Assembly: GCA_964465665.1 (NCBI GenBank)
Contig: CAYXKM010000062.1
Span: 1 to 26,385, forward strand
Reading direction: 5' to 3'
Source of the DNA: JAKEGN01 sp964465665
Lineage (GTDB): Bacteria; Pseudomonadota; Gammaproteobacteria; Steroidobacterales; Woeseiaceae
DNA: 26,385 bases
Position 1 is the first letter of the stretch, and every line of letters begins with the position of its first letter. Made by a program: the position numbers and the translations under genes. The notes below the pieces were generated by a model that worked only from the letters and a program-made list of their open reading frames with translations, ran no database searches and was not told the origin of the DNA. Of the stretch, positions 8,415 through 15,183 are shown piece after piece.

Positions 8415-8446
8415 CGCGCGCGAAACGTCGCACTTTTCCCCGCGCG
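8415..8446 (-). terminator. Imperfect hairpin after the hydrogenase operon, possible terminator
   Basis: Starting 4 bases after the stop of the small membrane protein, CGCGCG and GAAA on one arm pair with TTTC and CGCGCG on the other around a 9-10 base loop, with a small internal bulge. There is no following T-run, so it is not a classical intrinsic terminator. It could be a 3'-end stabilising or Rho-assisted structure separating the hydrogenase transcript from the nqr transcript. Confidence 0.35.
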
Positions 8447-8450
8447 GATC

Positions 8451-8654
8451 CTAGCGGTCGCGCCGCCTGGATTGGACAGCCGCAACAATGCCGGCAACAG
8501 CCACGCCGACGATGACCAGGAGGACTGACAGGTGATGCGGCGACCCAAGATGGTGGGCCAGCTGTAACAGTGTGGGCGAACCGTCGGCAAGTGAATGTGC
8601 AGCTGCGTTACCGGCCGGTCCGATAGCAAATATGAGGGCTGTCAGTTTTCGCAT
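8451..8654 (-). CDS. Small exported membrane protein downstream of hydrogenase large subunit
   Basis: A 67-residue protein starting 13 bp after the large-subunit stop, preceded by AGGAG. Residues 1-20 look like a signal peptide (MRKLTALIFAIGPAGNAAAH). Next is a short His-rich stretch (LAHHLGSPHHLS, residues 32-43), one strong transmembrane helix (about 42-61) and a terminal QSRRRDR anchor, suggesting that the C-terminus stays in the cytoplasm. The function is not recognised. The layout 'signal peptide ending in AH, then His/Gly/Pro, then HHL before a helix' recalls the beginning of HupE/UreJ nickel permeases, but five further helices are missing. Tight linkage suggests a role with the hydrogenase, for instance metal handling or membrane attachment; this is an inference. 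Confidence 0.7.
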   Translation of the reverse strand: MRKLTALIFAIGPAGNAAAHSLADGSPTLLQLAHHLGSPHHLSVLLVIVGVAVAGIVAAVQSRRRDR

Positions 8655-8667
8655 GTCAATCGGGCTC

Positions 8668-10386
8668 CTAGCGTATCTTGACGGTGACGAGTTCCTCGCC
8701 ATTCGGGTCGGTGACGTGCACGGCGCACGCAATACACGGATCGAAACTGTGGATCGTGCGCAGGATTTCGATGGGCTGTTTCGGGTCGTAAAGCTGGTGT
8801 CCGGCAAGCGCGGCTTCGTAAGGGCCGGGTTTTCCAGCCGCATCGCGCGGGCCCGCATTCCAGGTGCTCGGCACGACCGCCTGGTAGTTGGCGATCTTGC
8901 CGTCTTCGATGACGATCCAGTGCGCGAGTCCACCGCGCGGTGCTTCCATGAAGCCGACGCCCTGCGCCTTGTTCGGCCACGATGAAGGCTCCCACAGCAG
9001 CTCGTTGAAGGTACGCGTGTCACCGCTTTTGATATTGGCGACCAGGTTGTTGTGCCAGGTCTGCAGGTAATCGGCAACGACCTTGGTCTCCAGCGTGCGT
9101 GCTGCCGTTCGCCCGAGCGTCGAGAATAGCGCTTCGACCGGCACCTGCAAGGTCGACAACGTATAGTTGACCAGCTCCCGGGTCTGTTCGTGACCGGAGG
9201 CGTACATCATCAGCACGCGGGCCAGCGGGCCGACTTCCATGACATTGCCTTTCCAGCGCGGTGACTTGAGCCAGGAATAGCTGCTTTCAACGTCGAGGTG
9301 TTTATACGGTGGCGTCGGGCCGTCATAGTTCAGCGCCGTTTCCCCCTTGTAAGGATGCAGGCTCTCCTGCTTGCCGCCGGTATAGTCGTACCAGGAGTGA
9401 GCGATGTACTCGCGCACCTGGCTGTCGTCGTTCAGGTCCACCTCGTGAATGGTAGAAAGATCGCGATTCAGGATGGCGCCGCGTGGGAACAGGTACGAGG
9501 ACGGATCGTCGATGCCATTCTCTGGGAAGTCGCCGAAGGTCATGAAATTGCCGACACCTTCCCCCTGCGCACCCCAGTCCTTGTAGAAAGACGCGATGGC
9601 CAGCGTGTCCGGGACATAGACCTGGTCGACGAATTCCTGCATCTGCGTGATGATCGTCTGCACCCGTGACAGGCCATCGGCATTGATGGCGGAGTCGGAA
9701 TTGAGATCGATCGGGCAGGGTACACCGCCAACAAGGAAGTTCGGGTGCGGGTTCTTGCCACCGAATATCGTTAGCATTTTCGCCACGTCGCGTTGCCAGG
9801 TCAGGGCTTCGAGATAATGCGAGACGGCCATCAGGTTGGCTTCGGGTGGCAACTTGTAAGCGGGATGGCCCCAGTATGCTTTGGCAAAGATGCCGAGTTG
9901 GCCCCCTTCGACGAACTTCTGCAGCTTCGCCTTCATGTCGCTGAAATAGCCGGGCGAGCTCTTTGGGTAGTTGCTGATGCTTTGCGCGAGGTCGGATGTC
10001 GCTTTTGGATCGGCCTGCAGCGCAGACACGACATCGACCCAGTCGAGCGCATGCAGATGGTAAAAATGCATGACGTGATCGTGCACGTACTGGGCGCCGA
10101 TCATCATGTTCCGGATCAGTTGTGCGTTCTTCGGAATTTCGTACTTGAGGGCGTCTTCGACGGCGCGCACCGATGCGATGCCGTGCACGAGCGTACATAC
10201 GCCGCAAATGCGCTGTGCGAATGCCCATGCGTCGCGCGGGTCGCGCCCACGCAGGATAATTTCGATGCCACGAACCATGGTGCCCGATGAATAAGCATCG
10301 GCAATCCGGTCTCCGTCCATCTGTGCTTCGATGCGCAAATGGCCTTCGATTCGTGTTATCGGATCTACAACGACTCGTTCGTTCAT
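8668..10386 (-). CDS. hynL: [NiFe]-hydrogenase large subunit, Isp-type (group 1e-like)
   Basis: A 572-residue catalytic subunit binding the Ni-Fe(CN)2CO site. The N-terminal ligand motif is RICGVCTLVH (Cys61, Cys64), and the C-terminal one is DPCIACAVH (Cys551, Cys554, His557). Fifteen residues follow His557, starting VTDPNG; this peptide is presumably removed by the HyaD-type protease encoded upstream. The IEGHLRIEAQMDG start is typical of membrane-associated uptake hydrogenases. It is the last large gene of a small subunit-Isp1-Isp2-large subunit array, the order known for Thiocapsa and Allochromatium HynSL hydrogenases. An AGGTGA sequence precedes the ATG. Activity would be H2 oxidation on the periplasmic side after co-export with the Tat-tagged small subunit. 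Confidence 0.96.
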   Translation of the reverse strand: MNERVVVDPITRIEGHLRIEAQMDGDRIADAYSSGTMVRGIEIILRGRDPRDAWAFAQRICGVCTLVHGIASVRAVEDALKYEIPKNAQLIRNMMIGAQYVHDHVMHFYHLHALDWVDVVSALQADPKATSDLAQSISNYPKSSPGYFSDMKAKLQKFVEGGQLGIFAKAYWGHPAYKLPPEANLMAVSHYLEALTWQRDVAKMLTIFGGKNPHPNFLVGGVPCPIDLNSDSAINADGLSRVQTIITQMQEFVDQVYVPDTLAIASFYKDWGAQGEGVGNFMTFGDFPENGIDDPSSYLFPRGAILNRDLSTIHEVDLNDDSQVREYIAHSWYDYTGGKQESLHPYKGETALNYDGPTPPYKHLDVESSYSWLKSPRWKGNVMEVGPLARVLMMYASGHEQTRELVNYTLSTLQVPVEALFSTLGRTAARTLETKVVADYLQTWHNNLVANIKSGDTRTFNELLWEPSSWPNKAQGVGFMEAPRGGLAHWIVIEDGKIANYQAVVPSTWNAGPRDAAGKPGPYEAALAGHQLYDPKQPIEILRTIHSFDPCIACAVHVTDPNGEELVTVKIR

Positions 10387-10407
10387 CTTGTCACCTGCTC
10401 GTGCTTG

Positions 10408-11745
10408 TTAGTCCGCGAGATTGGCTGCCACCATTTCCACAAGGCTCTCGATCGGTTTTTCCCAGCGGGCATTTTCAGCGCCGATCATGAAATTGACCCT
10501 GCAGTTGCCGCAGCTCGTGACCACAGCGTCGGCTCCCGCCTTGTCGAATTCGCGCTTCTTGATCTCGAATGCTTTTTGCCGAAGCGGCGCGGCGCGCGCG
10601 ATCACGTATTCGCCGCAGCCTCCGCCACAACAATAGTTTTCACGATCGCTGGAGTCCGTTTCGCGGCGCTCGATACCCATGGCATCCAGCAATCGTCGCG
10701 GTTCTTCATAGACTCCGCCGTGCCGCCCGAGCCGGCAAGGGTCGTGATAGCTGACCGAGCGGCCGTTCTGTGCTTTTTTCAGTTTCAGGCGACCGGCGTC
10801 GAGTTCGCGGGCTATGAATTCGGAGGCGGCGAGGACCTCGAAGGGCAGTTCGGCACCGATGTCCTCGGCGCCTTCCCAGCGCAAGGCCTGGTAAGCGTGG
10901 CCGGACTCCGCGATCACCACGGTTTTCGCGCCAAGCGCTTTGGCCTGTTCGACGATACGCCGTATCGCTCTGGTTTCGGCCGCGGTATCGCCGGAGATGA
11001 GCCCCACGTTGGTGGCTTCGAAGACGGCGCTGGACAACGTCCAGTTGGCGAGGCTCCGGTTCATGATTGTTGCAAGAGCTGCCAAAGCGTCACTGAACAG
11101 CAGGACATCGACGGCCGTCGTCAGCACCAGCACATCGGCTTTTGCCTTATCGAGCGGAATATCGATCTGCTGCGATTTCAGTTTTCCGATCAGCTCGCGC
11201 AACTTGTCTGCGCCAACGCCGAACACGCTATTCACGTTCTGCTGTTCGTCCTGCAGCGCCTGGATTTCCTTCGGCGCGAGGCCGGCACTGGCAATGCCGT
11301 TACGCATGACATTGATAAGCTCCGATATATTGATGCCCATAGGGCACATCATGTCGCAGCGGCCACAGCCGGTGCAGGCGTCATAGACCAGTTCCTGCCA
11401 CTCGCGAAGGTCATTGGCATCGACCTTGCGGGTGAACGGGCGGAACAGCCAGCGCATCGGGCTCATCTCGCGCCGGTAGTAACGGCGCAGCGGGTCGAAC
11501 TTGTAAACCGGTGTATAACGCTCGTCCTGGGTTGCTTCATAGAAGTGACAGGCTTCGGCGCACATGCCGCAATGAATACAGGTTTCGAGATCGACCGCCA
11601 TACGGCTCGTCAGCTCGCGAAGGAAACTGTTGCCGGCGCGACTCACGCGCTCCTCGTCCGACATCTTCGAGGTGCTTTCCGGCTGTTTATCGAGCGCAGC
11701 CAGGCGTGCGCGGAAATCGTTCAGCGATGAAGAATTCGTGCTCAT
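10408..11745 (-). CDS. isp2: Isp2, HdrD-like iron-sulfur protein of the hydrogenase
   Basis: A 445-residue soluble protein with two ferredoxin-type 4Fe-4S motifs: CIHCGMCAEAC (Cys56/59/62/66) and CTGCGRCDMMC (Cys124/127/130/134), with a Pro after each. A C-terminal CCG domain has Cys337, Cys372-Cys373, Cys377, Cys412 and Cys415. The region where a first CCG domain would lie (about 205-290) keeps the fold pattern but has no cysteines. Isp2 proteins resemble the heterodisulfide reductase subunit HdrD and are thought to relay electrons between the hydrogenase and Isp1. The ATG at 11745 overlaps the isp1 stop by 4 bp; an upstream extension lies inside isp1. There is a 21-bp gap to the large-subunit gene. 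Confidence 0.92.
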   Translation of the reverse strand: MSTNSSSLNDFRARLAALDKQPESTSKMSDEERVSRAGNSFLRELTSRMAVDLETCIHCGMCAEACHFYEATQDERYTPVYKFDPLRRYYRREMSPMRWLFRPFTRKVDANDLREWQELVYDACTGCGRCDMMCPMGINISELINVMRNGIASAGLAPKEIQALQDEQQNVNSVFGVGADKLRELIGKLKSQQIDIPLDKAKADVLVLTTAVDVLLFSDALAALATIMNRSLANWTLSSAVFEATNVGLISGDTAAETRAIRRIVEQAKALGAKTVVIAESGHAYQALRWEGAEDIGAELPFEVLAASEFIARELDAGRLKLKKAQNGRSVSYHDPCRLGRHGGVYEEPRRLLDAMGIERRETDSSDRENYCCGGGCGEYVIARAAPLRQKAFEIKKREFDKAGADAVVTSCGNCRVNFMIGAENARWEKPIESLVEMVAANLAD

Positions 11746-12395
11746 GCGCGAACTCCCTTCCGGCCGTAGCTCGAACCGGCCTGAAAGCGTGACGGAAAGG
11801 TCAGTGCGGCGTGCATCAACTTGCCGAACGGAAACCACACGAACATGGCCTCGACGCTCAGCAAGTGCACTGCCAGCATAGTTTCATAACGGGCGCCGAT
11901 GTGAGCGAAGGCCAGGATACCGGTGACCAAGGGAGCGATAACCAGCACGATACTGATGTAGTCGTCAGCGTTTGAAATCAAACGCTGTACGGGGTGCGCG
12001 ACGCGACGGATCAGCAGCGCGACCAGGATGGCGATGGTGATCGCGGCCGTGGCCAGGATGATACCGTTAGGCAGGCCGGGCCAGCCGAATCCGAGCACCG
12101 ATTCAAAAAACAGGATATGTGGCGCAAAGAACAGCACGGAAATGAACAGCGCGATGTGCCACGCGTAGCCCGAGAAGTGCTGGAAGCGGATACGCTTTTC
12201 GAACACGTGCGCCGGCAGTGATCGCGTGGCGATGACCTTCATGCCATCGGCCAACGCACCTTTGTGACGCGGCTGCGACAGGTCTTTTCGCGCATTGAGC
12301 AGAATCGTGCCACCAAGCCGCCACAGGATGCCGGCGATCAGGATTATCAGCGACCATTGCAGTCCGGGGCCACGCGCAAAGTCGAGGAGTGTCAT
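11742..12395 (-). CDS. isp1: Isp1, cytochrome b membrane subunit of the hydrogenase
   Basis: A 217-residue membrane protein with about five helices (near 12-32, 74-98, 112-130, 146-166 and 172-192). It resembles the NarI/DsrM/HmeC-type diheme cytochrome b family. Candidate haem ligands are His73, His80 and His93 on one side and His165, His177 and His195 on the other. It should anchor the hydrogenase and reduce the quinone pool with electrons relayed through Isp2. It overlaps the small-subunit gene by 4 bp upstream and isp2 by 4 bp downstream. Its place between small and large subunit genes is diagnostic for the Isp arrangement; group 1 hydrogenases with HyaC/HupC carry the cytochrome after the large subunit. 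Confidence 0.9.
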   Translation of the reverse strand: MTLLDFARGPGLQWSLIILIAGILWRLGGTILLNARKDLSQPRHKGALADGMKVIATRSLPAHVFEKRIRFQHFSGYAWHIALFISVLFFAPHILFFESVLGFGWPGLPNGIILATAAITIAILVALLIRRVAHPVQRLISNADDYISIVLVIAPLVTGILAFAHIGARYETMLAVHLLSVEAMFVWFPFGKLMHAALTFPSRFQAGSSYGRKGVRA

Positions 12396-13459
12396 GACGA
12401 TTTCGACTCCTCAGCCACCGCTTTCTTCTTGTGCGAGCGCGCCGCAAGTGCTGAGCCAATGCCGATCGCCGCACCGGCGGCCGCGGCGACGAGCAACGCG
12501 TCGCGGGATCCCCACAAGCCGGCCGATATCGGCCGGTAGAAACTGCCCTTGTCCCAGAAATCCGGTTCCGAGCAACCGATGCAGCCGTGTCCCGATCCGA
12601 TCGGGAAACTCGTACCCTCGTTCCATTTGAGTGTTGCACAGGCGTTGTAAGTCGTCGGACCCTTGCAGCCCAGTTCATAAAGGCACCAGCCCAGCCGTGC
12701 GCCTTCGTCGTCGAAGGTCTTGGCAAACTGGCCGCGTTCATAAAACGGGCGGCGATAGCAGCGGTCGTGGATGCTCTGGCCGAAGAACGCTTTTGGCCGG
12801 CCGAGGTCATCGAGATCCGGAATGGAGCCAAAAGTCAGGAAGTGCGCCAGCACGCCGGTGATGACGACCGGGATCGGCGGGCAACCGGACACATTGATGA
12901 TCGGCTTATCCTTGATGATGTCGGAAACTGACACGGCGCCGGTCGGGTTCGGGTTGGCATGCGGAATGCCGCCGAATGCCGCACAGGTACCGACCGCAAT
13001 GATGGCGGCGGCATTGGTGGCCGATGCCTTCAGCATGTCGAGGTTGCTGATGCCGGCAATGGTCGAGTAACCCGGGTTGCCCATGGGGATGGAGCCGTCC
13101 ACCACCAGCAGGTACTTGCCGGCATTCTCGTGCATCGCTGCCTCGCGTGCTTCTTCTGCTCCGAAACCGGCCGCCGCCTGCAAGGTATGGTGATAGTCGA
13201 GCGAGATAGCGTCGAAGATCAGTGACTCGACCGTCGGTGCATGGGATCTTGTCAGCGATTCCGTGCAGCCGGTGCATTCCTGGAAGGACAGCCAGATCAC
13301 CGATGGCCGTCTCGCCGACTCGAGTGCTGCCGCGACCCGGCCGACCATCGATGGCGGCAGGGCCATCAGCGACGCCGTCGCCGAGCAGAATTTCAGGAAG
13401 CCGCGCCGCGACACCCCCTGTGAAAAAAGGTATTCGCCGAGGCTCTGATCTTTGCGCAT
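12392..13459 (-). CDS. hynS: [NiFe]-hydrogenase small subunit, Tat-exported
   Basis: A 355-residue Fe-S subunit. A twin-arginine signal SRRGFLKF (17-24) is followed by a hydrophobic stretch; cleavage is likely near residues 44-50. Proximal cluster ligands are Cys62, Cys65, Cys159 and Cys193. Distal ligands are His231, Cys234, Cys259 and Cys265. Medial 3Fe-4S ligands are Cys274, Cys293 and Cys296. The proximal motif is CTGCTE, without the extra cysteine of O2-tolerant group 1d enzymes (CTCCSE). A C-terminal helix (about 318-340) followed by Lys-rich residues anchors it in the membrane. The ATG at 13459 has a near-perfect Shine-Dalgarno sequence, so an ORF extension to 13486 is ignored. It overlaps isp1 by 4 bp. 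Confidence 0.96.
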   Translation of the reverse strand: MRKDQSLGEYLFSQGVSRRGFLKFCSATASLMALPPSMVGRVAAALESARRPSVIWLSFQECTGCTESLTRSHAPTVESLIFDAISLDYHHTLQAAAGFGAEEAREAAMHENAGKYLLVVDGSIPMGNPGYSTIAGISNLDMLKASATNAAAIIAVGTCAAFGGIPHANPNPTGAVSVSDIIKDKPIINVSGCPPIPVVITGVLAHFLTFGSIPDLDDLGRPKAFFGQSIHDRCYRRPFYERGQFAKTFDDEGARLGWCLYELGCKGPTTYNACATLKWNEGTSFPIGSGHGCIGCSEPDFWDKGSFYRPISAGLWGSRDALLVAAAAGAAIGIGSALAARSHKKKAVAEESKSS

Positions 13460-13463
13460 GGTG

Positions 13464-13471
13464 TCTCCTCC
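13464..13471 (-). promoter_or_regulatory. Strong ribosome-binding site of hynS
   Basis: GGAGGAGA on the minus strand ends 4 bases before the ATG at 13459. It decides the small-subunit start and is the strongest such site in the hydrogenase operon, which fits strong translation of a structural subunit after two maturation genes. Confidence 0.75.
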
Positions 13472-13513
13472 GCTGGATTGCCGCATCGAGTCCTGGTCTC
13501 GAACGTCACTCCG

Positions 13514-13939
13514 TCAATGGTTGTCGTGGCTGCCGTGTCCCTTGCCGCTGTCCAGGGTCTGGTCCAGTTCGTTCACTGCGCGGCGCATGTCGTCGGCCTG
13601 TGCGAGTAGCAATTCCGGCATGCGCGTGACTTCTATGAAGCGCGCGACGACTTCCTGCTCGGTATTCCTGTGCGTGATGAACCAGACACCCGGGTAGCGG
13701 GTTTCCTGTACTACGGTCGGGCCGAGGGCGTTGAGTTCGGCACGAACCTCGCCCTGGCCGAGCATCTCCTCAATTCTTTTGTCTTCGCCCGGCGCCATTG
13801 GCAGGCTGCCGAGATCGATGGTCGTTCCCTGGCCGCCTTCGGCGACTCGCCGCAGCGCGTGGCGGATCTCGTGCAACAACGGCATGACGTTGCCGCTCAT
13901 CGCCTCGACCCTGACTGCAATGCCCTCTAGCGAGCTCAT
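13514..13939 (-). CDS. HupH/HyaF-like hydrogenase formation protein, single domain
   Basis: A 141-residue protein matching the HupH C-terminal domain pattern: LLHEIRHALRRVAEGG, then an IDLGSLPMAPGE strand-turn, a LGQGEVRAEL block, ETRYPGVWFI (the hallmark Glu-Thr-x-x-Pro-Gly-Val-Trp) and an IEVTRMPELLLAQADDM helix. HupH/HyaF/HoxV proteins help mature the small subunit or the active site. Classical members have about 280 residues with two such repeats; only one is present here. The ATG at 13939 overlaps the protease gene stop by 4 bp. The C-terminus ends in a Gly/His/Asp tail (GKGHGSHDNH) that could bind metal. A 54-bp gap leads to hynS. Confidence 0.8.
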   Translation of the reverse strand: MSSLEGIAVRVEAMSGNVMPLLHEIRHALRRVAEGGQGTTIDLGSLPMAPGEDKRIEEMLGQGEVRAELNALGPTVVQETRYPGVWFITHRNTEQEVVARFIEVTRMPELLLAQADDMRRAVNELDQTLDSGKGHGSHDNH

Positions 13940-14406
13940 GGTGCTGACCATTTTTCGATCAACGCCAATGCACTTTCGGCTGCCGTGGGGATGGCGGCAT
14001 TGACCGAAACGCCCGGCGAGTCGCCCCAGCCCAGTAATTCCGGTTGTATTCCGATGAGCGCGCGATTCACAGGCAGGCAATCCTGGAGGCGTGCGATGTC
14101 CATAAGATCGGCAAAGCCGACCTCGTGCACGCTGCGCCGACCGGAGCGCAGGAAGTCATCGAGCTCGGCACCCTCGAAAATGCGAATGGCCCCCGGCGCC
14201 GAATCGAGCTGCGCCGCGTCGAAGATGATCAGGTTATCGGCCGATGCGATATCGTCGACCAGTGTGAAGCTCAAGGTACCGGCGTCGAGAAATTCGGTTG
14301 CCGGCGGTGATTCGAAGTGGTTTCGCAGGTACCGCATCGCGTGCACCCCGGCACCTTCGTCTGCAAGCAGGGTATTGCCGACGCCAAGCACCAGTGTTTT
14401 GTTCAT
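13936..14406 (-). CDS. Hydrogenase maturation protease, HyaD/HupD family
   Basis: A 156-residue endopeptidase starting MNKTLVLGVGNTLLADEGAG, the hallmark of the family. The Ni-sensing residues fall at Glu17, Asp63 (IIFDA) and His94 (SVHEVG), each one residue offset from HybD Glu16/Asp62/His93. It would cut the large-subunit C-terminal peptide after the active-site His once nickel is inserted. The first gene of the hydrogenase operon, it overlaps the HupH-like gene by 4 bp. The ATG at 14406 was chosen because the family Met-x-x-x-Leu-Val-Leu-Gly strand starts there. The gene symbol is left open because hyaD, hupD and hynD cannot be distinguished by eye. Confidence 0.9.
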   Translation of the reverse strand: MNKTLVLGVGNTLLADEGAGVHAMRYLRNHFESPPATEFLDAGTLSFTLVDDIASADNLIIFDAAQLDSAPGAIRIFEGAELDDFLRSGRRSVHEVGFADLMDIARLQDCLPVNRALIGIQPELLGWGDSPGVSVNAAIPTAAESALALIEKWSAP

Positions 14407-14582
14407 TTTCCGGCACGCCCCCAGGCGCGAGTCGCTGCAATCCGCGGGATTTCCCACGAGCACACGATAGGCACAGGACCGTCACTAGTGAATAGGCGTT
14501 ATTACGTACAGTAGCCGCTGGCTTCCGGCGTTTATCATCTGACCCGGCCAAGGCAGACCGGCATCGGCATCGCGGGGGATTT
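14407..14582. promoter_or_regulatory. Divergent control region between hydrogenase and hyp operons
   Basis: These 176 bp separate the two operons and must hold promoters in both directions unless leaders extend further. I see no convincing -35/-10 pair or FNR box. An 8-bp palindrome CACTAGTG sits at 14483-14490, near the centre, followed by an AT-richer stretch (AATAGGCGTTATTACGTA). A GGGGGA lies just before the hypC ATG. Coordinated regulation of structural and accessory genes is the natural expectation, but no regulator gene is present. Confidence 0.55.
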
Positions 14583-14810
14583 ATGTGTCTTGCTATCCCT
14601 ATGCAAATCAGGGAAATCTCCGGCTTCCAGTGCATCTGTGAAGCGCGCGGCGTTGAGCGCGAGGTCAGCCTGTTCATGTTGCAGGACGAGGAACTCGCCG
14701 CCGGTGACTACGTGCTCGTACACGTCGGTTATGCCATCCAGAAAGTCACCGAGCAAGACGCAGCCGGTTCCTGGGAATTGTTCGACCAGATTCTTGCCGC
14801 CGATGCATGA
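14583..14810 (+). CDS. hypC: Hydrogenase assembly chaperone HypC
   Basis: A 75-residue protein starting MCLAIPMQI, the HypC/HybG/HupF signature; after Met removal Cys2 becomes the N-terminal residue that binds the Fe(CN)2CO precursor with HypD. His47 in the YVLVHVGYAIQ strand is the second conserved residue. HypC carries the iron unit from HypD to the large subunit and keeps that subunit open until nickel arrives. It is first in the plus-strand hyp operon, and its last 8 bp overlap hypA. Only one HypC-like gene is present, so it presumably serves HynL. Confidence 0.96.
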   Translation: MCLAIPMQIREISGFQCICEARGVEREVSLFMLQDEELAAGDYVLVHVGYAIQKVTEQDAAGSWELFDQILAADA

Positions 14811-15183
14811 GCTCTCCATATGCCAGGCAATCATCGCCGAAGTGCAGGCCATCGCAGAGGACAGGCAGGCATCGTTCGTCAGTGATATTCACTTGCGTAT
14901 CGGCCCGCTGTCCGGTGTGGAGACGCCGTTACTCAGGAATGCGTTTCCATTTGCCGCAGCCGGCACAGTCGCAGCCGGTGCTGCATTGCACGTGGCCAGC
15001 GTGCCGGTGCGTGTTCGATGCAGCCAGTGCGGCGGAGAATTCACGGTGCCGGCGAATTGCCTGCTGTGCGGCAATTGCGGGAGCTGGCGGACCGCGCTCG
15101 TCAGCGGCGATGAGTTGTTACTGGAACGCGTCGAAATGCAATGCGACAGCCTGATGAGAAAGGGAGGAGCCGTCAGTGTGTGA
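14803..15183 (+). CDS. hypA: Hydrogenase nickel incorporation protein HypA
   Basis: A 126-residue nickel metallochaperone starting MHELSICQAI; the Met1-His2-Glu3 amino terminus is the Ni site. The structural zinc ribbon is Cys73-x2-Cys76 and Cys89-x2-Cys92, with an additional Cys86. HypA passes nickel, with HypB, to the hydrogenase large subunit. It is about ten residues longer than common HypA proteins because of a C-terminal tail. The start lies 8 bp inside hypC, and the end overlaps hypB by 8 bp. Confidence 0.95.
   Translation: MHELSICQAIIAEVQAIAEDRQASFVSDIHLRIGPLSGVETPLLRNAFPFAAAGTVAAGAALHVASVPVRVRCSQCGGEFTVPANCLLCGNCGSWRTALVSGDELLLERVEMQCDSLMRKGGAVSV

Noticed and set aside
8288..8629. 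114-codon upstream extension of the prenyltransferase
   Set aside because: It is Arg/Ser-rich translation of the intergenic region, crossing the hairpin and the miniprotein gene; the ATG at 8287 has a good ribosome-binding site.
10339..11730. 463-codon plus-strand frame opposite hynL/isp2
   Set aside because: It mirrors the isp2 reading frame and shows no family motif or ribosome-binding site.
14559..14573. Sigma54-like GG-N10-GC pattern upstream of hypC
   Set aside because: It matches the -24/-12 spacing but would start transcription at the hypC ATG itself, leaving no leader; the match is probably chance.
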